Shown here piece after piece: positions 1 through 8,425 of a stretch of 64,000 nucleotides of DNA. The stretch is from contig NC_050471.1 of assembly GCF_013373865.1 (NCBI RefSeq), positions 13,768,983-13,832,982 on the forward strand, written 5' to 3'. Each line of letters opens with the position of its first letter. The stretch's first letter is position 1. A program made the translations under genes and the position numbers. Source of the DNA: Monomorium pharaonis. Its lineage: Eukaryota; Arthropoda; Insecta; Hymenoptera; Formicidae. The notes under the pieces were generated by a model. It was not told the DNA's origin. It made no database searches and saw only the letters and a list, made by a program, of their open reading frames with translations.

Positions 1-105
1 AATAAAGATACTCTTTGTTATGTATCATAAAAATTTATTTGTATATTTTATACATTGTACTTTTGTATGTTTATAATAAATAAACGTTTATTTTTTCTGT
101 ATGAA

Positions 106-1084
106 TCAAATGATATTGTCTTTGTGTATCCATGAATTATGCGATCCATCGAATCCCAACCACTTTACATAGACCTCGTCACCTTTCCTGCGTAATATTT
201 TTTCCACAAGAAATACATCCGGATGAGTCGTGCGATGCAATTCGTACTCGTAGAACACTCCAGATATAGATTTTCCGCCATAATCCTCGATTAAATAGGT
301 TACGGGATTGGTATGCTGGACTTTAATGATTTTAAACACCTCAGTCGTCCAATTTGGTGTATAACCCTTTTCAAAGACAGTTTTGTACTTGCTTACGCGT
401 ACAGAGTCACCCACTTTAAATTTCGCCGGACCGGCAATTTTTATAGCATTGTGTATACTGTAACCAAAAGTCTTTCAGCTACCGCGGCGTTACATCAACG
501 GGTCGCATACCAATTGTTCGATGCTTTCGGGTATTGTAAGTAGACACGAGACGCGGTAACATATCAATCCATTTGTAATTGCCGTTGAACGTAAATGACT
601 GTTTCCACATGTCGTTTTTCAGCGTGCGATTGAATCGCTCAACGACCGACGCTTTCATTACAGAGTACGTAGAATAATGATTGATATCATGTTTTTTCAA
701 GAGTTCCTGCACATCAGCGTTGTAAAACTCCTTCCCCATATTGGTTTGCAAGTTTTTCGGATGTCTACTGCTCTCTCGAATTATCTTGGCGATAGCGTTA
801 ACCGTCTCGCTTCCACCCTTGCTCTTGAGTGCTACAGCCCACGCATACTTGCTCAACACATCGATGACAGTGAGTATGTAGTGATAGCCTTTGTTGAAAC
901 GCAAATACGGATGCATCTCAACAATATCAGCCTGCCACAGGTCGTCGTATCCTCGAACTACAACACGTTTTCGTGGAAAATTTCTTCTTGCTGGAGCGTG
1001 CAGTTCCTCGACGAGTCGCAACCTCTCAGAACTAACGCGTCTATTGAATTTGAATGATTTCATGTTTCGCAAACTATCGATCAA
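106..1084 (-). pseudogene. Polinton chromodomain integrase, outer copy, broken
   Basis: This was a retrovirus-type DDE integrase that would insert Polinton DNA into the host chromosome. The catalytic core reads from 1084 leftward: first Asp in WQADIVEM, then LQTNMGKEF, then VVERFNR. The second acidic residue is Asn here (AAT) where the inner copy has Asp (GAT), a change at a CpG. A one-base deletion near 483 ends the core frame after MRPVDVTP. About two extra bases near 455 return reading to the C-terminal frame, which holds the chromodomain (FLVEKILRRKGDEVYVKWLG, 106-414). The only ATG is at the MKSFKF start, and no separate zinc-binding N-domain is visible. Catalytically dead and frameshifted. 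Confidence 0.9.
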
Positions 1085-1107
1085 GTAATAACGCGCGCGA
1101 TGAAATT

Positions 1108-1620
1108 ATACTGATTTATTTCGTTCTTTCACGTTCTTTTACGTTCTTTTACGTTCTTTCACGTTCGTTTCATGTTCTTTCACGTTTGTTTCACGTTCTT
1201 TTAAGTTCTTTCGCGTTCATTTTACGTTCTTTCATGTTCTGTCACGTTCGTTTCACGTTCTTTCGCGTTCGTTTACGTTCTTTCACGTTCGTTTTACATT
1301 CTTTCACGTTCTTTCACGTTCGTTTCACGTTCTTTCGCGTTCATTTCACGTTCTTTCACGTTGGTTTCACGTTCTTTCACGTTTGTTTCACGTTCTTTCA
1401 CGTTTGTTTCACGTTCTTTCACGTTCTTTCACGTTGGTTTCACGTTCTTTCACGTTTGTTTCACGTTCTTTCACGTTTGTTTCACATTCTTTCACGTTCG
1501 TTTCACGTTCTTTCGCGTTCGTTTACGGTCTTTCACGTTCGTTTTACGTTCTTTCACGTTCGTTTCACGTTCTTTCACGTTCGTTTTACGTTCTTTCACG
1601 TTCGTTTTACGTTCTTTCAC
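1108..1620 (+). repeat. CACGTTC-rich 10/11-bp tandem array (outer copy, left half)
   Basis: Alternating 10-bp and 11-bp units of the kind TTTCACGTTC and GTTTCACGTTC run for about 500 bp, with some TTTTACGTTC variants. The same array in opposite orientation lies at 9575-9855 in the inner Polinton, between its 382-residue gene and integrase. The outer element continues it at 16335-16704. Long open frames here only translate the repeat. Confidence 0.9.
1615..1620. repeat. Left 6-bp target duplication of inner Polinton (TTTCAC)
   Basis: TTTCAC directly precedes the terminal AGTAGTAG of the inner element and is repeated at 16329-16334 after its right end. Six bases is the usual Polinton target duplication length. 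The word is common in the surrounding array, so the match alone is weak; the sharp ends of the inverted repeats make it credible. Confidence 0.75.
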
Positions 1621-1654
1621 AGTAGTAGAGCTATGAGAGTTCTAACTCAAGTTG

Positions 1655-2035
1655 GAGTGGGGATAAGGGGAGGGGAGGGTAATTAATCGAGGGGAGGGTA
1701 ATTAATTGAGGGGGAGAGGGGATTTAATCGAGGAGGAGAGGGTAATTAATAGAGGGGAGGGTAATTAATTGAGGGGAGAGGGTATTTAATTGTAGGGGAG
1801 AGGGTATTTAATTGTAGGGGAGAGGGTAATTATTTGAGGAAGAGGGTATTTAATTGTAGGGAAAGGGTAATTAATCGAGGAGGAGACGGTAATTAATAGA
1901 GGGGAGGGTCATTAATTAAGCGTGGAGAGGGTATTTAATTGTAGGGGAGAGGGTAATTAATAGAGGGGGAGTATTAATCGGGGAAATTAATTGAGGGGAT
2001 TAATTAATCTTTCGCGAAAGGAGGGTTATCAAATA
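1655..2035 (+). repeat. G-rich AGGGTAATTAAT array inside left TIR
   Basis: Irregular tandem units combining GGGGAG(A)GGG with TAATTAAT or TATTTAAT, strongly G-rich on this strand. The reverse-complement version is at about 16080-16290. Such strand-asymmetric G runs next to a protein-primed end could form quadruplexes; that is inference. Confidence 0.85.
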
Positions 2036-2093
2036 ATTTATCGGGGAGAGGTGGGCTTAACCTGTCACCTAAATTTCAAGTTAATAAATTTTA

Positions 2094-2470
2094 CTTTTGT
2101 TTATTGTTTCTTTTAACAAATTACCCTGTCATAAATTTCAAACTTTCTTTTTACTTTTGTTTATTGTTTCTTTTAACAAATTACCCTGTCATAAATTTCA
2201 AACTTTCTTTTTTCTTTTGTTTATTGTTTCTTTTAACAAATTACCCTGTCATAAATTTCAAACTTTTTTTTTCTTTTGTTTATTGTTTTTTTTTTTTAAC
2301 AAATTACCTTATCATAAATTTCAAATTTTCTTTTTTCTTTTGTTTAATGTTTCTTTTTAACAAATGACACTGTCATTAATTTTAAACTTCCTTTTCTTTA
2401 TTGTTTTCCTATAACATATTACCCTATCATAAATTTCAAAACTCTTTTGTTTATTGTTTTTCTAACAAAT
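2094..2470 (+). repeat. About 60-bp tandem repeat inside left TIR
   Basis: Units of TTTGTTTATTGTTTCTTTTA followed by ACAAATTACCCTGTCATAAA and a T-rich spacer are repeated about six times. The opposite strand copy at 15590-16020 has a different number of units and internal variants. Open frames here (for example 2097-2367) are repeat translations. Confidence 0.88.
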
Positions 2471-2544
2471 GAGAAACTTGTCTCAACATGTTTGCTCACC
2501 ACCACCACCGCCGCTCAGGTAAAGAGACTTTATTATTATTTCAT

Positions 2545-2653
2545 ATATGTAATGTAATTTTTATTTGATTATTTATAATTTGAGTTAGATTACATATGCA
2601 TATGTATTCTAATTTAAATTATAAATAATCAAATAAAAATTATATTACGTATA
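2545..2653. repeat. AT-rich palindrome inside left TIR
   Basis: A near-perfect inverted repeat of about 50 bp per arm centred on CATATGCATATG. The right TIR carries the same palindrome around 15385-15495. Both TIRs therefore contain a potential cruciform about 0.9 kb from the element end. Confidence 0.85.
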
Positions 2654-2980
2654 TTCCACCCCCAGTTACGGTTTGCTCTCTATCTCTCTCCCGCTACACT
2701 AATCGTATAAGCAGCGCCCTTATCTTGGCTGCTAGCGAGCGCCGATATCAGACTGCTAGATTTTATAAACATTAAAAATATATGTTAGATTAAAAAATAA
2801 AAATATAACATTCGGATACTGTAGTATGCGTTTAATATTAAACCTGAAAATTTCTTTTAATTGAACGTGTCGCAACATGTTAAATCTTAACTTCCCCTTC
2901 TTCTAAAATTCTTTTCATCAAAATCACGTGACCAATTTGATTATGCACATTACTATTAAGATATGGTGGAGGGGTGCATC

Positions 2981-3009
2981 ATATAAGAAGAACATCGCCA
3001 TACATCAGT
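2981..3009 (+). promoter_or_regulatory. TATA box and TCAGT initiator for the left-end gene
   Basis: ATATAAG at 2981 is followed about 26 bp downstream by TCAGT (3005-3009), the arthropod RNA polymerase II initiator motif. This is the normal TATA-to-start spacing, and the first ATG of the next gene is at 3111. Predicted from motifs only. Confidence 0.55.
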
Positions 3010-3110
3010 CGCTCATTACGAATATCCTCACTACAGTCGCTCATTACCGAACGGACAACAAAGGATAACGTTGGCTGCTGGAGTCAATTGGAAAAACGTA
3101 CTTCTCGAAG

Positions 3111-3836
3111 ATGAACTACTACGTTCCAATCCAGGAAAACGAAGCTCGTGATAAACCGTAAGTATTTCTTAATTAAATCAAATTTTATTACATATTTATT
3201 ACATATTTATTTAGATTTTATTTCTAACTCGCATTTTTTTTTCTTTATAGAACAATATCGCAACCGCGCCATACACCTCGCATCCTGAGAAGGAGATTTC
3301 CCCTTACGGCTACATCCTACAAGTACTTGGAAATGAGAATCAGCGTAGGGTCTGAGCCTTTTGTGGAGATGATTCTTGGCAACAACAAGGGTAACCAGAT
3401 AATTTTACCATACATGACATGGCAAAAATTTATCGAGAGACGTGTGGATATTGAGGAACTCGTACGAGCAAATATACCATCTTCGAGACTTTTTATTTGT
3501 GATTTAGTAATGGAAATTGTAAACGTACACGATAAAGGTATCGTAAAATTAACACTGTGTAATATCTGTATATATATGAAACCATTAACAATATTATTTT
3601 TACTTAATCTTGAACACTGCGTTGAATCTATGTATAATCAATTATATCAAAATACTTATAGTGTAAGTGATAAATATAAGAAGTTTATTACTATTTTGCG
3701 TCAAAATTATGTTACTAATAAGTATGATGCTATAAAAATGTTGAATGAAAATTACGATAAAACTTGTATCATAGAATGCAAACTAGTGACTTATGCATCC
3801 GACAATATTGTATATGATGCTTTACATAATAAATAA
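3111..3836 (+). CDS. Unrecognised Polinton left-end protein, two exons, 210 aa
   Basis: I do not recognise the function. The start is ATG 3111 (MNYYVPIQENEARDK). A 93-bp intron (GTAAGT at 3158, TTTATAG ending 3250) keeps frame with the long exon ending at TAA 3836. The protein is 210 residues, basic just after the splice site (RHTPRILRRRF), then mixed alpha/beta-looking with no membrane span or zinc motif. It is one of the few intact frames in the element and sits immediately inside the left TIR, transcribed inward, mirroring polymerase B at the other end. It could be a DNA-end, replication or regulatory factor; that is only inferred from position. Confidence 0.7.
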
Positions 3837-4019
3837 ATAAATATGTTTTTGTATAAATATTGAAAATTATTTAAGAATTATTCCTATCTCCTACCAATTA
3901 TCCTAATATATAAAATTAATTTAATTTGTTAAATGTAGTTTTTATTAAAGGGAGAAAAAAGAAAGGGAAATATGTTGGGAAAAATAAAGTAAAGTAAAAG
4001 ATTGTATATATTTTATTTT

Positions 4020-4511
4020 TTATTTTTTATTATTAAACCACCAATTATACAGTTTAAATACATTCTGTAAAGCGCAATTGTTCACATGATTCCGACAATG
4101 TAAAGTATGCGTAACATCCATTTTATTTAGAGGTTTTATATCTTCGTAATGCACCTCGATATTTTCGACATTAGCGTCCTCGTTCAGAAGCAAGTCCAAC
4201 AACCATTCTCGTTTCTCACATCCCTTAACGTATATGACGGGTGTTGTTTCATTCCTCATTAGCGCTGCTGTAATCAAGTTTTTAGCCATTCTGTACGGAA
4301 TCATTCCACCCTCTCATGATATTCCTTGATGATGCGTAAGCAACCACGATGCCAAGCGCTTGTCAGCGTTGCTAAGTTGATGCCACGACATGGGATGTTG
4401 AAAAATGTAATGTGAGAGTTCGACGCCATTTTTGAGAGAGGCAAATTCCTTCACGACAAAGCTTCCCCTGACGATGAAGCCTTGCAGATCCACAAACGTT
4501 GGTACAGACAT
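4020..4511 (-). pseudogene. Unrecognised 163-aa Polinton ORF with one in-frame stop
   Basis: The frame opens at ATG 4511 (MSVPTFVDLQGFIVRG) and ends at 4020. A single TGA at 4314-4316 splits it into 65 and about 95 residues; the frame is unchanged across it, so the simplest history is one nonsense substitution, probably of a Trp codon. No catalytic motif is evident. The C-terminal half has a His/Cys cluster (HCRNHVNNCALQN) that could bind metal. It is transcribed in the same direction as, and just after, the capsid genes. The function is unknown; a virion or nuclease-like role cannot be judged from sequence alone. Confidence 0.65.
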
Positions 4512-4615
4512 AACTGTTATCGTTGAGAAAACTGATCCACATCAATGCGCTATACATTCTTATATCGTCTCAAATGTATTTTTCCGGAGAAAAATGTGGT
4601 GGTGTCGTCGTCATC

Positions 4616-5457
4616 TTAGGTAATTTTGCGTACAACGTTGGTCAACGGATTGTACTGAACTATGCGATCGTGTATGATGAGACAGTACGCGGTGGTGCTA
4701 GCGGGTACGTTCTCTTTACAGTCAAATTCTATACGCACATCTACAGTTGCGCTCTTAATCGATTCGTTTTGTCGAGAACAATCGATAATCACAAATGGAC
4801 CTTTTTGTCGAAAATTCGCAGAGCACGCAACATCGACAGTTTATTTCTCTCATTCAACAGCACATGCGGCATTCGCCATTGTACTTTGAATAATTCAATT
4901 TCTGGTTCCTGCGCTGGATCGCCGACTAGACAATTATTATCGTTGCGTGCGCGTATCAAGATCAACTCGTGACGAGCGTTAATCACCACGCGTTTGTAAT
5001 CTTCGCAAAATCCCAGTAGCATGTTAAGTGGCACACAAAAATTAAAGTATCCATTTACATGATACCACGGATCCCAACCAGCGTTATTTGCAATTTTGGT
5101 TCTGTTAGTTGACATGGTTATATAATTCTTGAGCGTGCTGGTTATTCCAACGTTTCTGTTACGATCAATCTCTACACCATCAAGTTCATATCGAATCTCA
5201 TCAAACATAAATGCAATACAATTATTCCCCAATGTCACACTAGATCCCGTAACTGTTTTTTTTATCGTAACTTTTCCCTCGATGTATAGAAAACTTTCAG
5301 ACGGTAACGTGTATAAATCCTGATGTTGTATAGGTATTCTTATCTCATCACTGTGATCAAACGTTGTATTGGCAAACGGATTGTACGTGTGAGTCTCGAT
5401 CTTAATGATGCGATCATCGAAGATTGGCTCATTCTCGATGTTTAAAATGTCCGTCAT
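4616..5457 (-). pseudogene. Major capsid-like protein, frameshifted, probably internally deleted
   Basis: The first 222 residues from ATG 5457 (MTDILNIENEPIFDD) form a beta-rich sequence of the kind found as the double-jelly-roll major capsid protein in insect Polintons. After RALRIFDKK the frame shifts at about 4800, and a second frame (GPFVIIDCSRQNES onward) continues to TAA 4616. The two together give only about 280 residues, shorter than I expect for a double jelly roll, so a block between the halves appears to be missing at the frameshift. The ATG overlaps the stop of the preceding 54-codon ORF by ATGA. Assignment rests on family recognition and context, not a conserved catalytic motif. 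Confidence 0.65.
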
Positions 5458-5618
5458 TGTCGTACTGCAAATCCTAAAGATTGAAAAAATGCAACGTTCG
5501 ACGCGGTAAGTTTCTTTTTCTTAGTGCAAACTTCTTTTCTTGACGATTGAAATTTACTACTAAATATCGGTTTTGTAAATGATGCGTTATCTTTTACGTG
5601 CCCGTTCAATACGAGCAT
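5454..5618 (-). CDS. Small basic 54-aa ORF overlapping the capsid start
   Basis: Opens at ATG 5618 (MLVLNGHVKDN) and stops at TGA 5454-5456, sharing ATGA with the major-capsid ATG at 5457. It is Lys/Arg-rich in the middle (CTKKKKLTASN) and ends in a hydrophobic FFQSLGFAVRQ segment. The tight overlap and lack of stops argue that it is real and perhaps translated by reinitiation from the same message. I do not recognise it. A short basic protein between two capsid genes could be a DNA-condensing or cement-like peptide, but this is speculation. The outer copy lacks this region, so no comparison is possible here. Confidence 0.4.
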   Translation of the reverse strand: MLVLNGHVKDNASFTKPIFSSKFQSSRKEVCTKKKKLTASNVAFFQSLGFAVRQ

Positions 5619-5653
5619 CTCACGCTGCGTTTACACAAGCGGTATCGTCGTAG

Positions 5654-6447
5654 TCATCGTATGTGCAATCTGACGGTGATTTCTTCTCCTCGAAAATTAA
5701 GCAATCGTCCGTGCTGATCGACGATGCGTATCGTCAAATCCGAAATGCTCCGTGCGGTGATCGCAGGATAAATGATCTGCCTCGGTGTTCCGAGATCTTA
5801 TATCCTGGTGCCACGTTCGGAGAAAATTCGTGTATCGTATGCACGCGCTTGTCGTTACTGTATGCGCTTGAGGTCACGTTACATTCTATGCGGATAATGT
5901 TTACGTTGATAATGTTAATTAATAAATCTGATTTGTACCATTTTCGCGGCTTTAATATACGATCTGAAGAAAATCCTAGCAACGATCCAATATTGTTGGG
6001 CTTGCTAAAATTTATTTTATAGGCGCATATTATCTCGCTCTTCATCGTATTGTTATTCGCGCGAAGTACTATCGGGAAATCCTTATCACCGCTATCTTTA
6101 TCGACATCGTTGTCTTCAATTGGGATGTCATCATGCGATATGTGTGTAACGCTACCATCGTCTTGTTTTTCATTATCATTGTTAACTGCATATTCCAGAC
6201 GTTTCAGCATTTTGTGTTTCAAAAACACGTTTATGGCTTGCAGTTCGTACGATCCCTCGGGAATCTTAATTTCCACATCTTCATCAAAGTAAAACTTATT
6301 ATTTGAAGCATTTACATTCGGAATCGTGTTGTAAGTCTCAAAGTTCATTAGACCGAGCTCGTAATTGTCATCGCTCAAATCTATAATTGGAAAGTACGTT
6401 GTAGTGAGGACGCAGTCCTTCCCAGTTAGCGTAAGTACCAACGACAT
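5654..6447 (-). pseudogene. Minor capsid (penton)-like protein, frameshifted near the end
   Basis: The start is taken as ATG 6447 (MSLVLTLTGKDC), matching the ATG at 19810 of the outer copy; upstream in-frame codons include no ATG. The protein begins with a pattern characteristic of insect Polinton minor capsid proteins: FPIIDLSDDNYELGL, then FETYNTIPNV, then an acidic low-complexity stretch. A one-base deletion near 5785 moves reading into a frame ending at 5734. The original frame continues to TGA 5654 and includes a recognisable IVDQHGRLLNFRGEEITV tail. Polinton pentons are single-jelly-roll proteins expected at capsid vertices; identity here is from family recognition. Confidence 0.7.
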
Positions 6448-6476
6448 GATTGAAAAACCGTCCAACGAATACTGAG

Positions 6477-7532
6477 TTAATTCGCATGCTGTCGAACTTT
6501 AAATTCATACGCATCGACCGTTCGGAGAAACTGTAAACACAATTGCCCACAAATGCTCTGATTGTAGGTTTGATAGGACGTTCAATTGTACTCTATCTTT
6601 GTTACACCGTCTCCGAAATATCGTACAAGTTCTTTAGGTGGCCGAAGATTACCAAAACTATCGAAATATATCACGTGATTGTCTCTCTTTGCATACGCTA
6701 CCCAATGAGTACCGGGACCCGTCACATCATCCAGGTTTACGATACCGCTCTCATTTCGTCGTGGACCGCTTATCGGTAATGCGTTACGCATGAAAACATA
6801 TCTAAAGTATGGAATACGCATAGCCAGTTGCTGCAGTTGTACATTTGTCATTGCACCCACAGGCATTTTTAACGTTTTTTCGACTTTTTTTTTTTTTCCT
6901 TTCGCTGTTACACCTTTTTCGTATTTGTATGGAGCGAGGTACAGTCCCTTTCCACCTGTGTATGGACCAAGATATACACCACGACCTTTCCTCATGTGAT
7001 TATGACGTTGTAACTCCTCGAGCTGACTTCGCGCGACTTTACTATCATTCACTGCTTTTGCCACGCTAGCCGCTCCACCGATCATGGATCCGAGTGCGCC
7101 CAATAACGGTAGAATCGGTAACATACCGCCTCGTTTTGCTGTTGGAAGTACTCGTTTCTTTTTCGTTGTCTTTTTCTTCATCGTCGTCTTCTTCATGCCC
7201 ATGCCAATCTTTGTTTTAGCTTTCATAGCTGCCCAAACGGCAGCAGCAGCAGCTTTCTCTTTTAGAGCTGAATCTTTTGCGATTACACGTCCTAACGCTT
7301 TCGTGGCGAGTACCTTGTCCGCCGCGTGTCGTTTAGCGAGATTGTTGTTTTGAAAATAAGCAATATCGTATTCGCGACACGCTGCGTCTAATGGATTTAC
7401 ACCCTGATCGCCTCTGGCTAATCGTTTTTTCAAGTGTGTTCCCGGATATCCACAAAACTGATATCCAGGAATATGTAGCTCGAAAGAAAGCGCGTTTATC
7501 AAGCGATTTAACAAACCACAACCCGATGGAAT
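6477..7532 (-). pseudogene. Phospholipase A2-like / hydrophobic peptide / adenain-type protease fusion, inner copy
   Basis: Three modules lie in one frame. (1) A parvovirus-VP1-type PLA2 motif: calcium loop-like CGYPGTHL, then DAACREYDIAY; the catalytic His-Asp pair is Tyr-Asp here, while the outer copy keeps HD. (2) A Lys-rich stretch followed by a glycine-rich hydrophobic segment (LLGALGSMIGGAA), like membrane-active adenoviral core peptides. (3) A cysteine protease of the adenain (C5) kind: His in GTHWVAY, Asp in IYFDSFG and, beyond a TGA at 6582-6584, the Cys region CGQLCLQFL. The start codon is ATT where the outer copy has ATG. In viruses such modules serve capsid escape and maturation; this copy has lost the start, the PLA2 His and the protease end. 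Confidence 0.8.
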
Positions 7533-7684
7533 TCGCTACAATTCTTTATCAACGGTGCGGGACCGTTGAAATCAGGAATCTCAGAGAGATGTGATAACAG
7601 CGCGAATATCTTTGCTACTGAACGATTCGCGGTTTTGCGCGCATCTAAATAGATGTTCGGTCCTACCTTTTTACTTAGTAGAAA
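7533..7684. promoter_or_regulatory. Divergent intergenic region between PLA2/protease and ATPase
   Basis: About 150 bp separate the divergently transcribed PLA2/protease (leftward) and ATPase (rightward) genes, so promoters for both should lie here or overlap the ATPase start. An open frame crosses it leftward but has only a TTG start. The same frame is open in the outer copy (18568-18762) with many substitutions, so it may be a conserved leader; I cannot tell. Confidence 0.35.
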
Positions 7685-8389
7685 ATGAGGTTCGTACGAC
7701 AACCGTTGGCGATACGCGTTACAAATTACGACGACAAATTGTCACTGATGGGTGATAGTGGTGAGAAGCGTAAGCATGGTGAAATGCTGCCAAGTACTAT
7801 ACGTGCGATTATTTGCGGACCCTCGAATTGTGGTAAAACCAACGTCATCATACGCTTGTTGGAAAGTCCGCACGTACGTTTCGAGAACGTGTACGTGTAC
7901 TCGAAATCGTTGCAACAGCCAAAATATCGATACTTGGAGAATTTGTTAACATCAATCGATAAAATCGGTTACTTTACATTCTCTAATAACAGTGACGTTA
8001 TTCCTCCGAGCGAGGCGCGTTCAAACTCAATCTTCATCTTTCATGACGTGGCGTGTGATAAGCAAGATACGATAAGAGAATACTTTTCAATGGGCAGACA
8101 CTTAAACGTCGATAGTTTTTATCTCTGTCAGACGTATGCTAGAATACCTAAACATCTTATACGTGACAACGCGAACCTACTGATCCTGTTCAAGCAGGAT
8201 TATACCAACTTGAAGCATGTATACAACGATCACGTGAATACCGATATGACGTACGATGATTTTTGTACATTATGTCGCGATTGTTGGCAGCGTGATTATG
8301 GATTTCTAGTGATAGACAAGGACAGTGAGCTTGCTAATGTACGATATAGAAGAGGATTTAACGAGTTTGCGATACCACGGAACGGTTAG
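7685..8389 (+). CDS. Polinton A32-like packaging ATPase, inner copy (Walker B altered)
   Basis: A 234-residue FtsK/HerA-type P-loop ATPase, the predicted genome-packaging motor of Polintons, related to poxvirus A32-type enzymes. Walker A is GPSNCGKT (residues 45-52). The Walker B strand reads SIFIFHDVACD, with His at residue 120; the outer copy has SIFIFDDVACD. The loss of the Mg-coordinating Asp should abolish ATP hydrolysis although the frame is intact. One Gly codon is also missing after ESPH relative to the outer copy. ATG 7685 (MRFVRQPLA) is conserved in both copies; an internal Met (MGDSGEKRK) is an alternative. The next gene starts 37 bp downstream on the same strand. Confidence 0.88.
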   Translation: MRFVRQPLAIRVTNYDDKLSLMGDSGEKRKHGEMLPSTIRAIICGPSNCGKTNVIIRLLESPHVRFENVYVYSKSLQQPKYRYLENLLTSIDKIGYFTFSNNSDVIPPSEARSNSIFIFHDVACDKQDTIREYFSMGRHLNVDSFYLCQTYARIPKHLIRDNANLLILFKQDYTNLKHVYNDHVNTDMTYDDFCTLCRDCWQRDYGFLVIDKDSELANVRYRRGFNEFAIPRNG

Positions 8390-8425
8390 TCGTTATCGAT
8401 ACGTCAACGTTAAACATACGTCAAC

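Larger units (their letters stand above)
1..1620 (-). mobile_element. Outer Polinton/Maverick, left arm
   Basis: This segment holds the integrase end of a Polinton that reads right to left and runs off the left edge of the window. Positions 1-105 match the reverse complement of the inner element just downstream of its integrase (about 10861-10965), so the polymerase B gene of this copy should lie beyond base 1. The arm ends at 1620 inside a CACGTTC-rich array where the inner Polinton is inserted; the other arm resumes at 16329. Confidence 0.85.
1621..2942 (+). repeat. Left terminal inverted repeat of inner Polinton
   Basis: Matches the reverse complement of 15106-16328. In order from the end it contains a unique cap of about 35 bp, a G-rich GGGGAGAGGGTAATTAAT-type array, a roughly 60-bp tandem array, an AT-rich perfect-looking palindrome and a unique inner part ending at a CACGTGAC motif. 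The arms differ in array copy number (1322 versus 1223 bp) and by scattered substitutions, so they have diverged since insertion. Confidence 0.9.

Noticed and set aside
1054..1686. Long open frames rich in FTFFHVR/SRSFHVL (also at 9564-9903 and 16365-16749)
   Set aside because: They are translations of the CACGTTC tandem array, open in several frames at once, with no start context or conserved protein.
2097..2367. Open frames repeating IVSFNKLPCHKFQ (and 15689-16015 on the other strand)
   Set aside because: Products of the 60-bp tandem repeat inside the TIRs.
7508..7702. Separate 64-residue gene leftward from 7702 (outer equivalent 18568-18762)
   Set aside because: No ATG start; it overlaps the ATPase start and the divergent promoter region. 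Its being open in both copies is noted, but many substitutions and no motif make a gene call unsafe.
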